From: JADLBR01 sp964651705
GTDB lineage: Bacteria > Verrucomicrobiota > Verrucomicrobiia > JADLBR01
Length of the DNA: 43,185 nucleotides
Assembly (NCBI GenBank): GCA_964651705.1
Contig: CAZYWZ010000056.1
Span: forward strand, 1 to 43,185
Direction: 5' to 3'
Shown: positions 1 through 7,391 of the stretch, in pieces
Numbering within the stretch: position 1 is the stretch's first letter
Layout of the letters: the number at the start of each line of letters is the position of its first letter
Program-made: the position numbers and the translations under genes
Notes under the pieces: generated by a model
Told to the model about the DNA's origin: nothing
The model's database searches: none
The model's input: the letters and a program-made list of their open reading frames with translations, nothing else

Positions 1-406
1 TCGCTACGGGTGAGAGCGCCGGCGGTAGCGAAGGGCCTTCGCCCTTCGGCGGGGGTTAGGCAAATTTTCACCCCCGGTGGTGCCCCGAATGTCCGCCGTC
101 AGGCGGGCGGCCGGGGCATGGGATCTGACTCGAAAATTCCCGTAGCCGAACGCCCCAGGGCGTTTGGCCCGTGCCACCAGGGCCCACGGGCCAAACGCTT
201 GCGCGTTCGGCTACATCTTCCGCCCCGGCGGTGCTCCGCTGGCGGGGCACGGGATCTCGATCGAAAGCCACGGCCGAGAGGCCGTGGACCGCGCGGCCCC
301 TCCGTGACCGGAGGGGCTAGGCGCATTTCCCGCTGGTTCCCAAGCTCCGGCTCGGAAGCCCCCGCATCGCGAATCCCCAGAGGCCGGTCATCCCTCCATC
401 AAAATT
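1..406. repeat. Gene-free repeat mosaic
   Basis: No credible gene. The stretch is built of GC-rich dispersed repeats that recur in other gaps: a block reading AGGGCCTTCGCCCTTCGGCG near 34-54 that returns near 14,819; a CACCCCCGGTGGTGCCCC block near 69-86 that returns near 1264 and 14,748; and a block ending in CCTCCGTGACCGGAGGGGCT near 298-318 that returns near 4309-4327. Several are self-complementary. Open frames across it are by-products of the high GC content. Confidence 0.6.
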
Positions 407-435
407 TTGTATTTTCTGCCAGATGGGGCGATACT
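407..435 (+). promoter_or_regulatory. Candidate promoter of the HD-domain gene
   Basis: TTGTAT at 407-412 and GATACT at 430-435 are separated by 17 bp. The -10 box ends 5 nt before the ATG at 441, and no Shine-Dalgarno sequence is present, so a leaderless message is possible. The match is moderate (4/6 at -35). Confidence 0.35.
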
Positions 436-440
436 CCCCC

Positions 441-1061
441 ATGTCCGACTCGCTGGTCCAGTTCCGGTCCACCGAGGCGATGCGGGTGGAGGCGATGGCC
501 CTGATGGAGCAGAAGGAGCCAGAGCCGGAGCACGCCACGCAGGTGCGCGAGCTGTCGCTGTCGCTGTTCGACCAGCTGGGGGAACGCCACGGGCTGGGGG
601 AGGGGGCGCGATTCGTCCTCGAGGCCGCCGCCATGCTCCACGACATCGGCTGGAGCCAGGCCCCCGACGGGCGCAAGCACCACAAGTTGGCCTATCAGAT
701 GATCCTGTCCCACGCGTGGGAGACCGTGCCCGGGGAGGTGGTGACGCTAATCGCCCTCGTGGCGCGCTACCACCGCAAGGCCGTGCCCCACCGCGACCAT
801 GAGGGATACGGCGAACTCGGCGCCGCCGATCAGGAGGTCGTCCGCAAGCTGGCCGCGCTGCTACGGGTGGCCGACGCCCTCGATCGCTCGCACCAGTCCC
901 GCGTCATCGCGCTCGCCGCCGAGGCCCAGCCCGGGAAGATCGCGCTCCGGCTCACGGCCTGCCACCCCTGCGGCGCCGAGTTGGCCCTTGTCGAATCCAA
1001 GAAGGATCTCTTCGAGGATGTTTTCCAGGCGCGGCTCGAATGCGTGGTCCAGGGGCGGTGA
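441..1061 (+). CDS. Stand-alone Ppx/GppA-type HD-domain protein
   Basis: A 206-residue soluble protein matching the C-terminal HD phosphohydrolase-like domain of Ppx/GppA exopolyphosphatases, without the N-terminal actin-like phosphatase domains. Visible metal-ligand motifs are His31, the HD pair in MLHDIGW (67-68), the double His at 80-81, an RYHRKA segment and RVADALDRSH. Family knowledge suggests a phosphohydrolase or (p)ppGpp/polyphosphate-related role, but the substrate cannot be read. An in-frame ATG lies at 423. I prefer 441 because a candidate -10 box sits 5 nt upstream of it and the homology starts just after. No operon partner is evident; repeats flank the gene. Confidence 0.75.
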   Translation: MSDSLVQFRSTEAMRVEAMALMEQKEPEPEHATQVRELSLSLFDQLGERHGLGEGARFVLEAAAMLHDIGWSQAPDGRKHHKLAYQMILSHAWETVPGEVVTLIALVARYHRKAVPHRDHEGYGELGAADQEVVRKLAALLRVADALDRSHQSRVIALAAEAQPGKIALRLTACHPCGAELALVESKKDLFEDVFQARLECVVQGR

Positions 1062-1117
1062 GGCAGGAATCCGCGAGAGCAATTCCCATTGCCCGCCGAA
1101 AGCGGCCCGGGGATGGT

Positions 1118-1218
1118 CCGCACTCCAAAGGCCTTCGGCCGAAATGAGGCAACAGCTCAGGGCGTTGGCAACATCTTGGGATGCCGCGGCATTTCGCGCG
1201 CAACGCTTTGGAGTGCGG
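1118..1218. repeat. MITE-like palindromic repeat A, copy 1
   Basis: A 101-bp element bounded by perfect 13-bp terminal inverted repeats, CCGCACTCCAAAG at 1118-1130 and its complement at 1206-1218. A second 101-bp copy lies in opposite orientation at 7174-7274, with similarity extending about 40 bp beyond each end. It encodes nothing and could fold into a long hairpin. It fills the gap between the HD gene and the DUF2017-like gene. Confidence 0.75.
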
Positions 1219-1328
1219 GGCGTCCTCGCACCGCTATGGCGCGGTGAGAAGGGTCGGGATTTTCACCCCCGGTGGTGCCCCAACCCGCGGGGCATGACGT
1301 CTGCCCGGCAGACTCCCGGGCGACACGG

Positions 1329-1838
1329 TCACTCCCCGGCGCCCTCGAAGGCCGCGATGCGCCGGGCGACCTCGTTCTGGAAAACGCTGCACAATTCCAG
1401 CACGCAGAGCAGGGACTTTCCCACCTTGGGGAATCCCTCGAGGTGGAGATTGAAGTGGTCGAGGTGCGGCAGGGGGTCGGGCCGGCACATGCGGTCCCAG
1501 CAGAAGATGCGGACATCGTTGAGGACGCGCAGCAGGGTCACCACCTCGTCGATGCCCAGCGTGACCCGCATGCGCCCCGCGTCGTCGGTCCGCCAGCGGA
1601 GGCGCAGGAACCAGGCGGCGCGCTGCCGAAAATGGATCTCGCCATCGCGGCGGAGGGCAGCGACGGTCTCCTTGTCGGGCGCCGGTTCGAGATCGGGGCG
1701 GGCGGCGGTCGGGGAACAGGCCTGATGCTGGTCCCGCAGGAGGCGCAGCAGCGGCTGGAAGAACGGGTGCAGCAGGATCTCGTAGCGCGATTCGCCCCGC
1801 GGCCCCGCTTGGGTGACGTCGACTAGGGACAGCGTCAT
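1329..1838 (-). CDS. DUF2017-like protein coupled to ClpS
   Basis: A 169-residue soluble protein. The mid-protein segment VVTLLRVLNDVRIF resembles the WL-x-LND-R signature of DUF2017, whose gene follows clpS in actinobacteria. The function of that family is not established. Here the ATG overlaps the clpS stop codon by 4 bp (ATGA), so translation is coupled and a functional link to the N-degron adaptor is plausible. The start is fixed by that overlap; in-frame codons upstream would run through clpS. The family call rests on one motif plus synteny. Confidence 0.55.
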   Translation of the reverse strand: MTLSLVDVTQAGPRGESRYEILLHPFFQPLLRLLRDQHQACSPTAARPDLEPAPDKETVAALRRDGEIHFRQRAAWFLRLRWRTDDAGRMRVTLGIDEVVTLLRVLNDVRIFCWDRMCRPDPLPHLDHFNLHLEGFPKVGKSLLCVLELCSVFQNEVARRIAAFEGAGE

Positions 1839-2137
1839 CGGATCCTCTCGATGGTGACCGGGAGCCCGAAGCGGCGCAGGTCGTAGAGGTAGAGTTCCGC
1901 GCGCTCGCGGGTGTCGTGCGCCAGCACGGACCGGCCATTCTGGAGCACTTCGGCCAGATGACGGTCGATCTCGGACGCGCTCCAGCCGAAGGTGAGCCGC
2001 AGCGCCAGCCGGGTGTAGCTCACGAGATTGACGGGGTCGCGCCAGAGGATCACCAGGTGGCCCTTGTCCCAGGCCTCCCGGATCTTGGCCTCGATCGCCT
2101 GGAGCGATGCCCCCTCCCGCTTTGGCTTCTCTTCCAT
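1835..2137 (-). CDS. clpS: ATP-dependent Clp protease adaptor ClpS
   Basis: A 100-residue protein with the ClpS fold signature: a GHLVILWRDPVNLVSYT strand-loop (family form: VVLLHNDDVNTMEYV), then FGWSASEIDRHLAEVLQNGRS and a C-terminal TRERAELYLYDLRRFGLPVTIE. ClpS delivers N-degron substrates to ClpA/ClpC-ClpP. The usual N-D-D in the binding loop reads R-D-P here, so the pocket may differ. The ATG at 2137 has a GGGAG ribosome site 5 nt upstream; an in-frame TTG at 2149 is the alternative. First gene of a two-gene operon with the DUF2017-like gene. Confidence 0.88.
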   Translation of the reverse strand: MEEKPKREGASLQAIEAKIREAWDKGHLVILWRDPVNLVSYTRLALRLTFGWSASEIDRHLAEVLQNGRSVLAHDTRERAELYLYDLRRFGLPVTIERIR

Positions 2138-2205
2138 CGGTGCTCCCAATCGGGAGGCCTTTTACCAGAACCCGCGACCCGCAGCCCAGCACGCATTTTG
2201 GGGGG

Positions 2206-2234
2206 ATGACAGCCCGGCGGAAAGGGCCTAGAGT
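2206..2234 (+). promoter_or_regulatory. Candidate promoter of the ankyrin-YkuD gene
   Basis: ATGACA at 2206-2211, a 17-bp spacer and TAGAGT at 2229-2234. Transcription would start near 2241, giving a leader of about 55 nt before the ATG at 2296. It lies in the gap divergent to clpS. Confidence 0.45.
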
Positions 2235-2295
2235 TCGCCCGAAGCGGGGTGCGCGCGGCCCTGCGGTTGGACGCGCCCGGTGAGATCGTCGGACG

Positions 2296-4191
2296 ATGAG
2301 GAGAATCGGTGCAGTACGGTTACGCCCTGGGGGTGGTGCGGTCGCGGCTTTGGCCGTTGCCGTGGCGCTGCTGGCGGCGGGATGCGGCACGCCAGAGGAA
2401 CGGGCGGGCCAGATGCTCAAGCGGGCCGGCATCGAGCCTTCGCCCGAGGCGCTGGTCGGCGCCGCCGAAGCGGGGCGGGCGGAGCACATCGATTGGTTGC
2501 TCGCCGCGGGAGTCCCGGTCACCGCGACGAACGCCGCGGGCCGGAGCGCGCTGATCGCCGCCACGCAGAGCAACCGCCCGGATATCGTCGCCCGCCTGAT
2601 CGCGGTGGGGGCGGAAGCCAACGCCACCGACGCCTCGGGCGCCGCGCCGCTCTCCTATGCCCTGCGGCTTCCCTCGAAAGAACTGGTGTCCCTCCTCTTG
2701 GAGAACGGGGCCTCGGGCGCGGCCGAGATCCGCGCCGGGGAACCCGCGCTGGTGGCGGCGGTTCGCGCGGGTGACGCGCGGTTGGCGGACTCGCTGATCC
2801 GTGCCGGGGCCGCCGTGGATCGGGCCGGGGCGGATGGCTGGGCACCGCTCCCCTTGGCGATCGCGCGCGCCGACGAGCCCATGGCCGTCACCCTGCTCGC
2901 CGCGGGGGCCGACGCGAGGTTGCGCTCCCCCGGAGGCCTGCCCCCGCTGACCGCCGCGGTCCGGGGCACCAACGCCTCCCTGGTCTCGCTCCTGCTCCGC
3001 CACGGGGCGGATCCCAACGCCACCGACCGCGCCGGGCGGGTCCCGATCGAGCACGCGGTGGCAACCGGGGACAACACGCTGGTGGCTCTGCTGTACAAGG
3101 CGGGGGCGAAGGCCGGCCGTTCCGATCGCCTCCTGGCCACGGCCGTGCGGCGGGGTGACCATGGGCTGGTCTCGCTGCTGCTCGCCCATGGCGCCAGACC
3201 CGATGGCCCCGCGCCCGATGGCAAATCCCACATGGCCGTCGCCCTCGAGCGCAACGACGCCCGCCTCGCCCGCCTCTTGCTCGACGCCGGCGCCGACCCC
3301 GACCCCTGGCTCATCCCCGCCATCGAAAAACGCGCCACCCCCTTCATCGACCTCCTGCTCAAGGCCAAGGCCGACCCCAATCGCGCCGCGCCCGACGGCG
3401 AGGCCCCGCTCGCCATCGCCCTCCGCGCCGGCGACCTCCGCCTCGCGGAACAACTCCTCCAGGCAGGGGCCAATCCCTCCCGCCCCGGCCGCGAGGGCCA
3501 GCCGCCCCTCGCCGTCGCCGTCGCCTCCCGACAGCCCCGCGCCGCCAAACTCCTCCTCGGCCACGGGGCAGACCCCAACGGCGTCATCGCACCCCCCATC
3601 TCCGAGGAATTTCTCAAACTCCTCGCCTCGGAAAAAACCCGTTTCTACCTCCAGAAAGATTCGGGCCTCACCCCCCTCATGGTCGCCGCGGGTCAGGGCG
3701 ATGGCGAAACCACCCGCGCCCTCCTCGATGGCGGCGCCAAGACCGACGCTAGGACGAAGGGCTACAAGCGCTACCCCCTCAACTTCGCCGCCGAGGCCGG
3801 CCACACCGAGGTCATGCAGATCCTCCTCGGCAAAGAGCCCTCCGACCGATGGAAGGACATCCATATCGAGATCGACCTCTCCGAGCAGAAGGCCCGCCTC
3901 TGGCAGGATGGCAAGGTCAAGCTCACCGCCCCCGTCTCCACCGGCCGCAGGGGCTACCGCACCCCGAAGGGCGAGTACGTCATCACCAACAAATACAAGC
4001 ACTGGATCTCCACCATCTACCGCGTCCCCATGCCCTACTTCATGCGATTGAGCTGCGGCAGCTTCGGCCTCCACGCCGGCTACGTCCCCGGTTTCCCCGC
4101 CTCCCACGGCTGCATCCGCCTCCCGCCCGACTCCGCCAGGGCCTTCTTCCAGATCGCCGACGTCGGCCACCGCGTCAGCATCGTGGAGTGA
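2296..4191 (+). CDS. Ankyrin-repeat lipoprotein with L,D-transpeptidase (YkuD) domain
   Basis: A 631-residue envelope protein. Residues 1-31 form a lipoprotein signal with lipobox LLAAGC. Residues about 45-515 hold a long series of ankyrin repeats (A-x-G-A-D-x-N type, about 33 residues each). Residues about 518-631 form a YkuD domain with the active-site pattern HAGYVPGFPASHGCIRLP; His593 and Cys606 are the visible catalytic positions. YkuD enzymes make 3-3 peptidoglycan crosslinks or attach proteins to peptidoglycan. The ankyrins probably scaffold a partner. The fusion is unusual. Start chosen at the first ATG after an in-frame TGA at 2281; the signal peptide begins there. Confidence 0.9.
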   Translation: MRRIGAVRLRPGGGAVAALAVAVALLAAGCGTPEERAGQMLKRAGIEPSPEALVGAAEAGRAEHIDWLLAAGVPVTATNAAGRSALIAATQSNRPDIVARLIAVGAEANATDASGAAPLSYALRLPSKELVSLLLENGASGAAEIRAGEPALVAAVRAGDARLADSLIRAGAAVDRAGADGWAPLPLAIARADEPMAVTLLAAGADARLRSPGGLPPLTAAVRGTNASLVSLLLRHGADPNATDRAGRVPIEHAVATGDNTLVALLYKAGAKAGRSDRLLATAVRRGDHGLVSLLLAHGARPDGPAPDGKSHMAVALERNDARLARLLLDAGADPDPWLIPAIEKRATPFIDLLLKAKADPNRAAPDGEAPLAIALRAGDLRLAEQLLQAGANPSRPGREGQPPLAVAVASRQPRAAKLLLGHGADPNGVIAPPISEEFLKLLASEKTRFYLQKDSGLTPLMVAAGQGDGETTRALLDGGAKTDARTKGYKRYPLNFAAEAGHTEVMQILLGKEPSDRWKDIHIEIDLSEQKARLWQDGKVKLTAPVSTGRRGYRTPKGEYVITNKYKHWISTIYRVPMPYFMRLSCGSFGLHAGYVPGFPASHGCIRLPPDSARAFFQIADVGHRVSIVE

Positions 4192-4349
4192 GGGGGATCG
4201 GTGGGACCCCCGACAGGTGCCTCGGGCGGTCAATTCCATCGGGCGCAAACCCCCTGGCAGCCCGTCGGAGCCGCGGCCGTGAGGCCGTGGACCCGCGCCG
4301 CGCGGCCCCTCCGTGACCGGAGGGGCTATCACGTTCACTGGCGCCGCCG
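4192..4349. repeat. Short gap with dispersed repeat
   Basis: Convergent intergenic gap. It contains a GAGGCCGTGGACC block and CCTCCGTGACCGGAGGGGCT at about 4309-4327, both also found near 277-318. The latter is self-complementary and may help end transcription of both convergent genes. No gene seen. Confidence 0.5.
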
Positions 4350-5429
4350 TCACGCCAGATGGATCGCCCGCCCGGTGGTGTATGACTCCACCGCCGCGTA
4401 GCAGACCTTCAGGCTGTTGACCGCATCCTCGACGTGGTCCGAGAGATCGATGTCCTCGGCGATGGCCCGCAAGAGATATTCCTGCTCGCGCCGGCACAGC
4501 GCCTCGTGATCCGGCTCGTCCTCGATCGTGATCACGCGATCGGCTCGCCCCCGCCTCCCGTCGGCATCGGTCTCGCTGGAATGTAGGATGATGCTGTCCA
4601 CGAGCGTGTGACCGGAGACGTCGGAGGGATCGGTGGCGCCGGGATGTTTGTCGATGCTGACGCTGCCCTTCGGCCCGATGACGTCTTTGACGAAGAAGGC
4701 CGACTTGCTCATCATCGGGCCCCAGCCGACCTCGTACCAGCCGACGGAACCGTCCTCGAAGACCACCTGGAGCTGGCCGTAATTCGCCTTGTCGGGATCG
4801 ATCTCGTCGGAGACCCGCGCGGCAATCCCCTGCACGATGCGGGGCCTGGAGCGGGTCATCTGGCACATGACGTCGACGTAATGCACCCCGCAATCCACCA
4901 GAGGGGGCATCTTCGCGATGAAGGTCCGGTGCGTCGCCCATTCCGCGCCATAGCTTTGCTGGTTGAGGTTCATCCGCATGATCAGGGGCTTCCCCAGCCC
5001 GCGCGCCAGCTCGATGAAGCGGATCCACGCCGGATGTTGCCGCAGGATGTACCCGACCACCAATTTGCGGCCGGTGGCCCTGACGGCGGCGGCGACCTCT
5101 TCGGCCTCCGGGACGGTCCGCGCGATGGGCTTCTCGACGAACACATGGCAGCCCGCCCGCATGGCGAGGATGGCGTACTCGGCGTGGGTGTCGGGGTAGG
5201 TGTTGATCGACACGACGTCGGGCCGGACGGCCCCGAGGGCCGCGCGATAATCGGTGAAGACGGGTACCGAAAGGCCCAGCTCCGCGCACAGGGCCTTGGC
5301 GCGGCCAGTGTTCTTCGCGACCGCGATGCCGGCGACCTCGTAGCCGGGGATTCCCGCGTAGCCCCGCAGGTGCGAGGCCCCCATGCCTCCGATCCCGACG
5401 ACCAATACGCGAAATGGCTCTTTCATCAT
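4350..5429 (-). CDS. Gfo/Idh/MocA-family NAD(P)-dependent oxidoreductase
   Basis: A 359-residue cytoplasmic oxidoreductase. It has an N-terminal Rossmann fold with VLVVGIGGMGASHLRGY (GxGGxG at residues 12-17), the family signature VEKPIAR at 98-104, and a C-terminal alpha/beta dimer domain carrying DCGVHYVDVM. Substrates in this family are sugars, inositols or sugar acids; which one cannot be told. The start at 5429 overlaps the upstream stop by 4 bp (ATGA) and has GGAGG about 5 nt upstream. It forms an operon with the URO-D-like gene, a pairing that suggests catabolism of a modified sugar or methylated compound. Confidence 0.88.
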   Translation of the reverse strand: MMKEPFRVLVVGIGGMGASHLRGYAGIPGYEVAGIAVAKNTGRAKALCAELGLSVPVFTDYRAALGAVRPDVVSINTYPDTHAEYAILAMRAGCHVFVEKPIARTVPEAEEVAAAVRATGRKLVVGYILRQHPAWIRFIELARGLGKPLIMRMNLNQQSYGAEWATHRTFIAKMPPLVDCGVHYVDVMCQMTRSRPRIVQGIAARVSDEIDPDKANYGQLQVVFEDGSVGWYEVGWGPMMSKSAFFVKDVIGPKGSVSIDKHPGATDPSDVSGHTLVDSIILHSSETDADGRRGRADRVITIEDEPDHEALCRREQEYLLRAIAEDIDLSDHVEDAVNSLKVCYAAVESYTTGRAIHLA

Positions 5430-6508
5430 CCGGCCTCCTTGCACGAATCCGCCGCCTCGAAAAAGGCGACGATGTTTTCCCAGGGCGTCTCCGGCCCAAG
5501 GACGTGAGCCGGGGCGAGGATGAAGCCGCCGCCGCAGCCGACGTCGCGGACCCTGGACCGCACTTCAGCGCGCACGTCATCGGGGGTGCCGAGCGGCATC
5601 GTCCGCTGCACGCTCACCGTGCCCCAGAACGCGAGGCGGTCGCCATATCGCCGCTTGATGGCCGCCGGGTCCATGCATTCGGGCTGGATCGGGTTGAGGA
5701 TATCGATGCCCACCTCGATCAGTTCCGGGACCAGCGCCGTCACGTCCCCGTCGGAATGATAGAACACGCGGGCGGCGGGGTCCGCCACCTTGACCGCGCG
5801 CACGGTCTCGGCCAGCCGAGGCTTCAGGTACTCCCGCCACGTCGGCAGGCCGATCAGGAGCCCCTGCTGACCCGCCACGTCATCGCCGGTGATGACGATA
5901 TCGACGCCCGCCCGAGCGAACTGCGCCGCCGCGTGACGCTGGAACGCGGCCGCGCGATCGAACAGATAATGCGCGATCTCCGGCGCCGCGAGCATGTCCA
6001 CCATCAGGTCCTCCATGCCGCGGATGTACCACGCCTGCTCGAACACCGAGCCCGCGTAGGCCGCCACCGCAAAACCCTCGCGGTGCAAGGCCCCGACCCG
6101 TTCCCGCAAGCCCGCATACCGATACGGCTGATCCAGGTCCGGTAGGGGATAGTGTTTCAGGCGCCCGATCTCCAGCGGGCCGCGCAGCGGGGATTCGATG
6201 TCCGCAAAGTGATGGCAGCTCCCGGTCTTCCACCAGACGCCCCATTCGTCCACGCCCCCCGCCAGCGCCCCGATCGCCCCCGGCCCCAGCCAGGGCGCGA
6301 ATCGTTCCCTCCCTAGCGAGGTCGGCGCGAATGTGACGCTGGTGATGTCCATGCCGAAGTAGTCCCTCGGCTCCTTCGGTGCACAGCGTTCCCCCAACAG
6401 CCCCCCGATCGCCGGCGTGTAACCGATCACCTCCTCGTACAATAACCGCGGCACCCGGTCGGTCGGTTCCCTCGCCAGCGATGCCAGCACCCGCTCCCGC
6501 GAAGTCAT
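5426..6508 (-). CDS. Uroporphyrinogen decarboxylase-like family protein
   Basis: A 360-residue TIM-barrel protein of the URO-D/methyltransferase superfamily. The N-terminus MTSRERVLASLAREPTDRVP is the typical family opening, and HSDGDVTALVPELIEVGIDILNPIQP is the typical C-terminal half. Members outside heme synthesis include corrinoid methyltransferases, and the genomic pairing with an oxidoreductase argues against hemE. An in-frame ATG at 6592 would add 28 non-homologous residues. I prefer 6508 because the homology begins there and a promoter-like pair (CTGACG, 17 bp, CATCCT) ends 6 nt before it. First gene of a two-gene operon. Confidence 0.82.
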   Translation of the reverse strand: MTSRERVLASLAREPTDRVPRLLYEEVIGYTPAIGGLLGERCAPKEPRDYFGMDITSVTFAPTSLGRERFAPWLGPGAIGALAGGVDEWGVWWKTGSCHHFADIESPLRGPLEIGRLKHYPLPDLDQPYRYAGLRERVGALHREGFAVAAYAGSVFEQAWYIRGMEDLMVDMLAAPEIAHYLFDRAAAFQRHAAAQFARAGVDIVITGDDVAGQQGLLIGLPTWREYLKPRLAETVRAVKVADPAARVFYHSDGDVTALVPELIEVGIDILNPIQPECMDPAAIKRRYGDRLAFWGTVSVQRTMPLGTPDDVRAEVRSRVRDVGCGGGFILAPAHVLGPETPWENIVAFFEAADSCKEAG

Positions 6509-6514
6509 CGCCCA

Positions 6515-6543
6515 AGGATGGGCCAGCCGGCCTAGGGCGTCAG
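6515..6543 (-). promoter_or_regulatory. Candidate promoter of the URO-D-like gene
   Basis: Read on the minus strand: CTGACG, 17-bp spacer, CATCCT, then 6 nt to the ATG at 6508. No Shine-Dalgarno sequence, so a leaderless message would result. The -10 match is weak (3/6). Confidence 0.35.
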
Positions 6544-6611
6544 CAGAAAAGGGGCCGCCCCCACGCAATGACCGCATTTCCGGCGAGACCATGAGAGGGA
6601 ATCTCCCTCTT

Positions 6612-6640
6612 TGACAGGGGACTCAACCGATCCTAAAATG
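6612..6640 (+). promoter_or_regulatory. rnpB promoter
   Basis: TTGACA at 6612-6617, 17-bp spacer, TAAAAT at 6635-6640, then 7 nt to position 6648, where the P1 stem of RNase P RNA begins. It is a near-perfect housekeeping sigma promoter and shows the -10 to start-point spacing used in this genome. Confidence 0.85.
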
Positions 6641-6647
6641 TGTCTTG

Positions 6648-7041
6648 CGAGGGTGAGTCGGCCGCCCGCGGTACCCGCGAGGGCGCCGCGGGAGGAAAGT
6701 CCGGACACCACAGAGCGGCGCGCCCGCCGAAAGGCGGGGGGCCGGGGGCGAAAGCCTTCGGCGACAGACAGTGTCACAGAAAATATACCGGCCGCCTCCG
6801 GGCGACCAAGGGTGAAAAGGCGGGGTAAGAGCCCACCGCCCCGATGGCGACATCGGGGGCACGAAAAACCTCGCGCGGTGCAAGACAGAGCAGGGGCTGG
6901 CGTGGCTCGCGCGTGCGCCCCGGGTATTAGTCGCACCACCGGGAAACCGGGGTCCCGCCGCAAGGCGGGAAGAGAAATGGCCGTCCCGGCGAGCGGGCGA
7001 AAGCCGGCCCGCCGGAACAGAATCCGGCTTACGGCCCTCGC
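6648..7041 (+). ncRNA. rnpB: RNase P RNA, bacterial type A
   Basis: The RNA catalytic subunit of RNase P, which matures tRNA 5' ends. Signatures in order: GAGGAAAGTCCGGAC (P4 5' strand and J3/4, about 6692-6706), ACAGAAAATATACCG near 6777, GGTAAGAGCCCACCG near 6825, GCAAGACAGAGCAGG near 6880, and ACAGAATCCGGCTTA (P4 3' strand, about 7017-7031). GCGAGGG at 6648-6654 pairs with CCCTCGC at 7035-7041 to close P1. At about 394 nt the length is normal for type A. A near-consensus promoter ends 7 nt upstream. Open frames across it are spurious. Confidence 0.96.
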
Positions 7042-7355
7042 GCCCGATGGCGGGGCGCCGCCGAACGGTGGCGCCCCGCCTCCTTTTCCGCGGCGGGAAC
7101 CCGCCCTTTGGGCGGGACCATCGGGGGATGAATGTCTCCGGCCTCCCGCGGTGCAAAGCGGTGCGAGGACGCCCCGCACTCCAAAGCGCTGCGCGCGAAA
7201 TGCCGCGGTACCTTAAGATGTTGCCACCGCCCTGAGTTGTTGCCGCATTTCGGCCGAAGGCCTTTGGAGTGCGGACCGTCCCCGGGCCGCTTCTTGCGGG
7301 CAATGGGGATCTTCGAGTTGGGTGGGCGGACTTCGGCCGGACGCCTCCTCCGGCA
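7042..7355. other. Gap downstream of rnpB holding repeat A
   Basis: No gene. A GC-rich inverted pair right after rnpB (GGCGGGGCGCCG near 7050 and GGTGGCGCCCCGCC near 7064) could terminate the RNA. The rest is the second copy of MITE-like repeat A and its flanks. Confidence 0.5.
7174..7274. repeat. MITE-like palindromic repeat A, copy 2 (inverted)
   Basis: A 101-bp element with the same perfect 13-bp ends as copy 1 (CCGCACTCCAAAG at 7174-7186, complement at 7262-7274). The interior matches copy 1 when reverse complemented (TTGCCA and GTTGCC blocks, GCCGCGGCATTT-type segment). Equal length and conserved ends in both copies point to one mobile or folding unit. Confidence 0.75.
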
Positions 7356-7384
7356 TTGAAACCCCCATCCGCTTCTGGCAGGAT
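7356..7384 (+). promoter_or_regulatory. Promoter of the C39-like/aminotransferase operon
   Basis: TTGAAA at 7356-7361, 17-bp spacer, CAGGAT at 7379-7384, then 7 nt to the ATG at 7392. No ribosome site lies in between, so the predicted start point coincides with the start codon. Confidence 0.55.
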
Positions 7385-7391
7385 CCACCGC

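Noticed and set aside
2320..5580. A minus-strand open frame of more than 1,000 codons across the ankyrin and oxidoreductase genes
   Set aside because: It lies antisense to clear ankyrin/YkuD repeats and in another frame of the oxidoreductase. Its translation is low-complexity Gly/Arg/Val, typical of the shadow frame of GC-rich genes.
5426..6508. Calling the URO-D-like gene hemE
   Set aside because: No other heme genes are near, the partner is a sugar-type oxidoreductase, and paralogous URO-D-like families with other roles are common.
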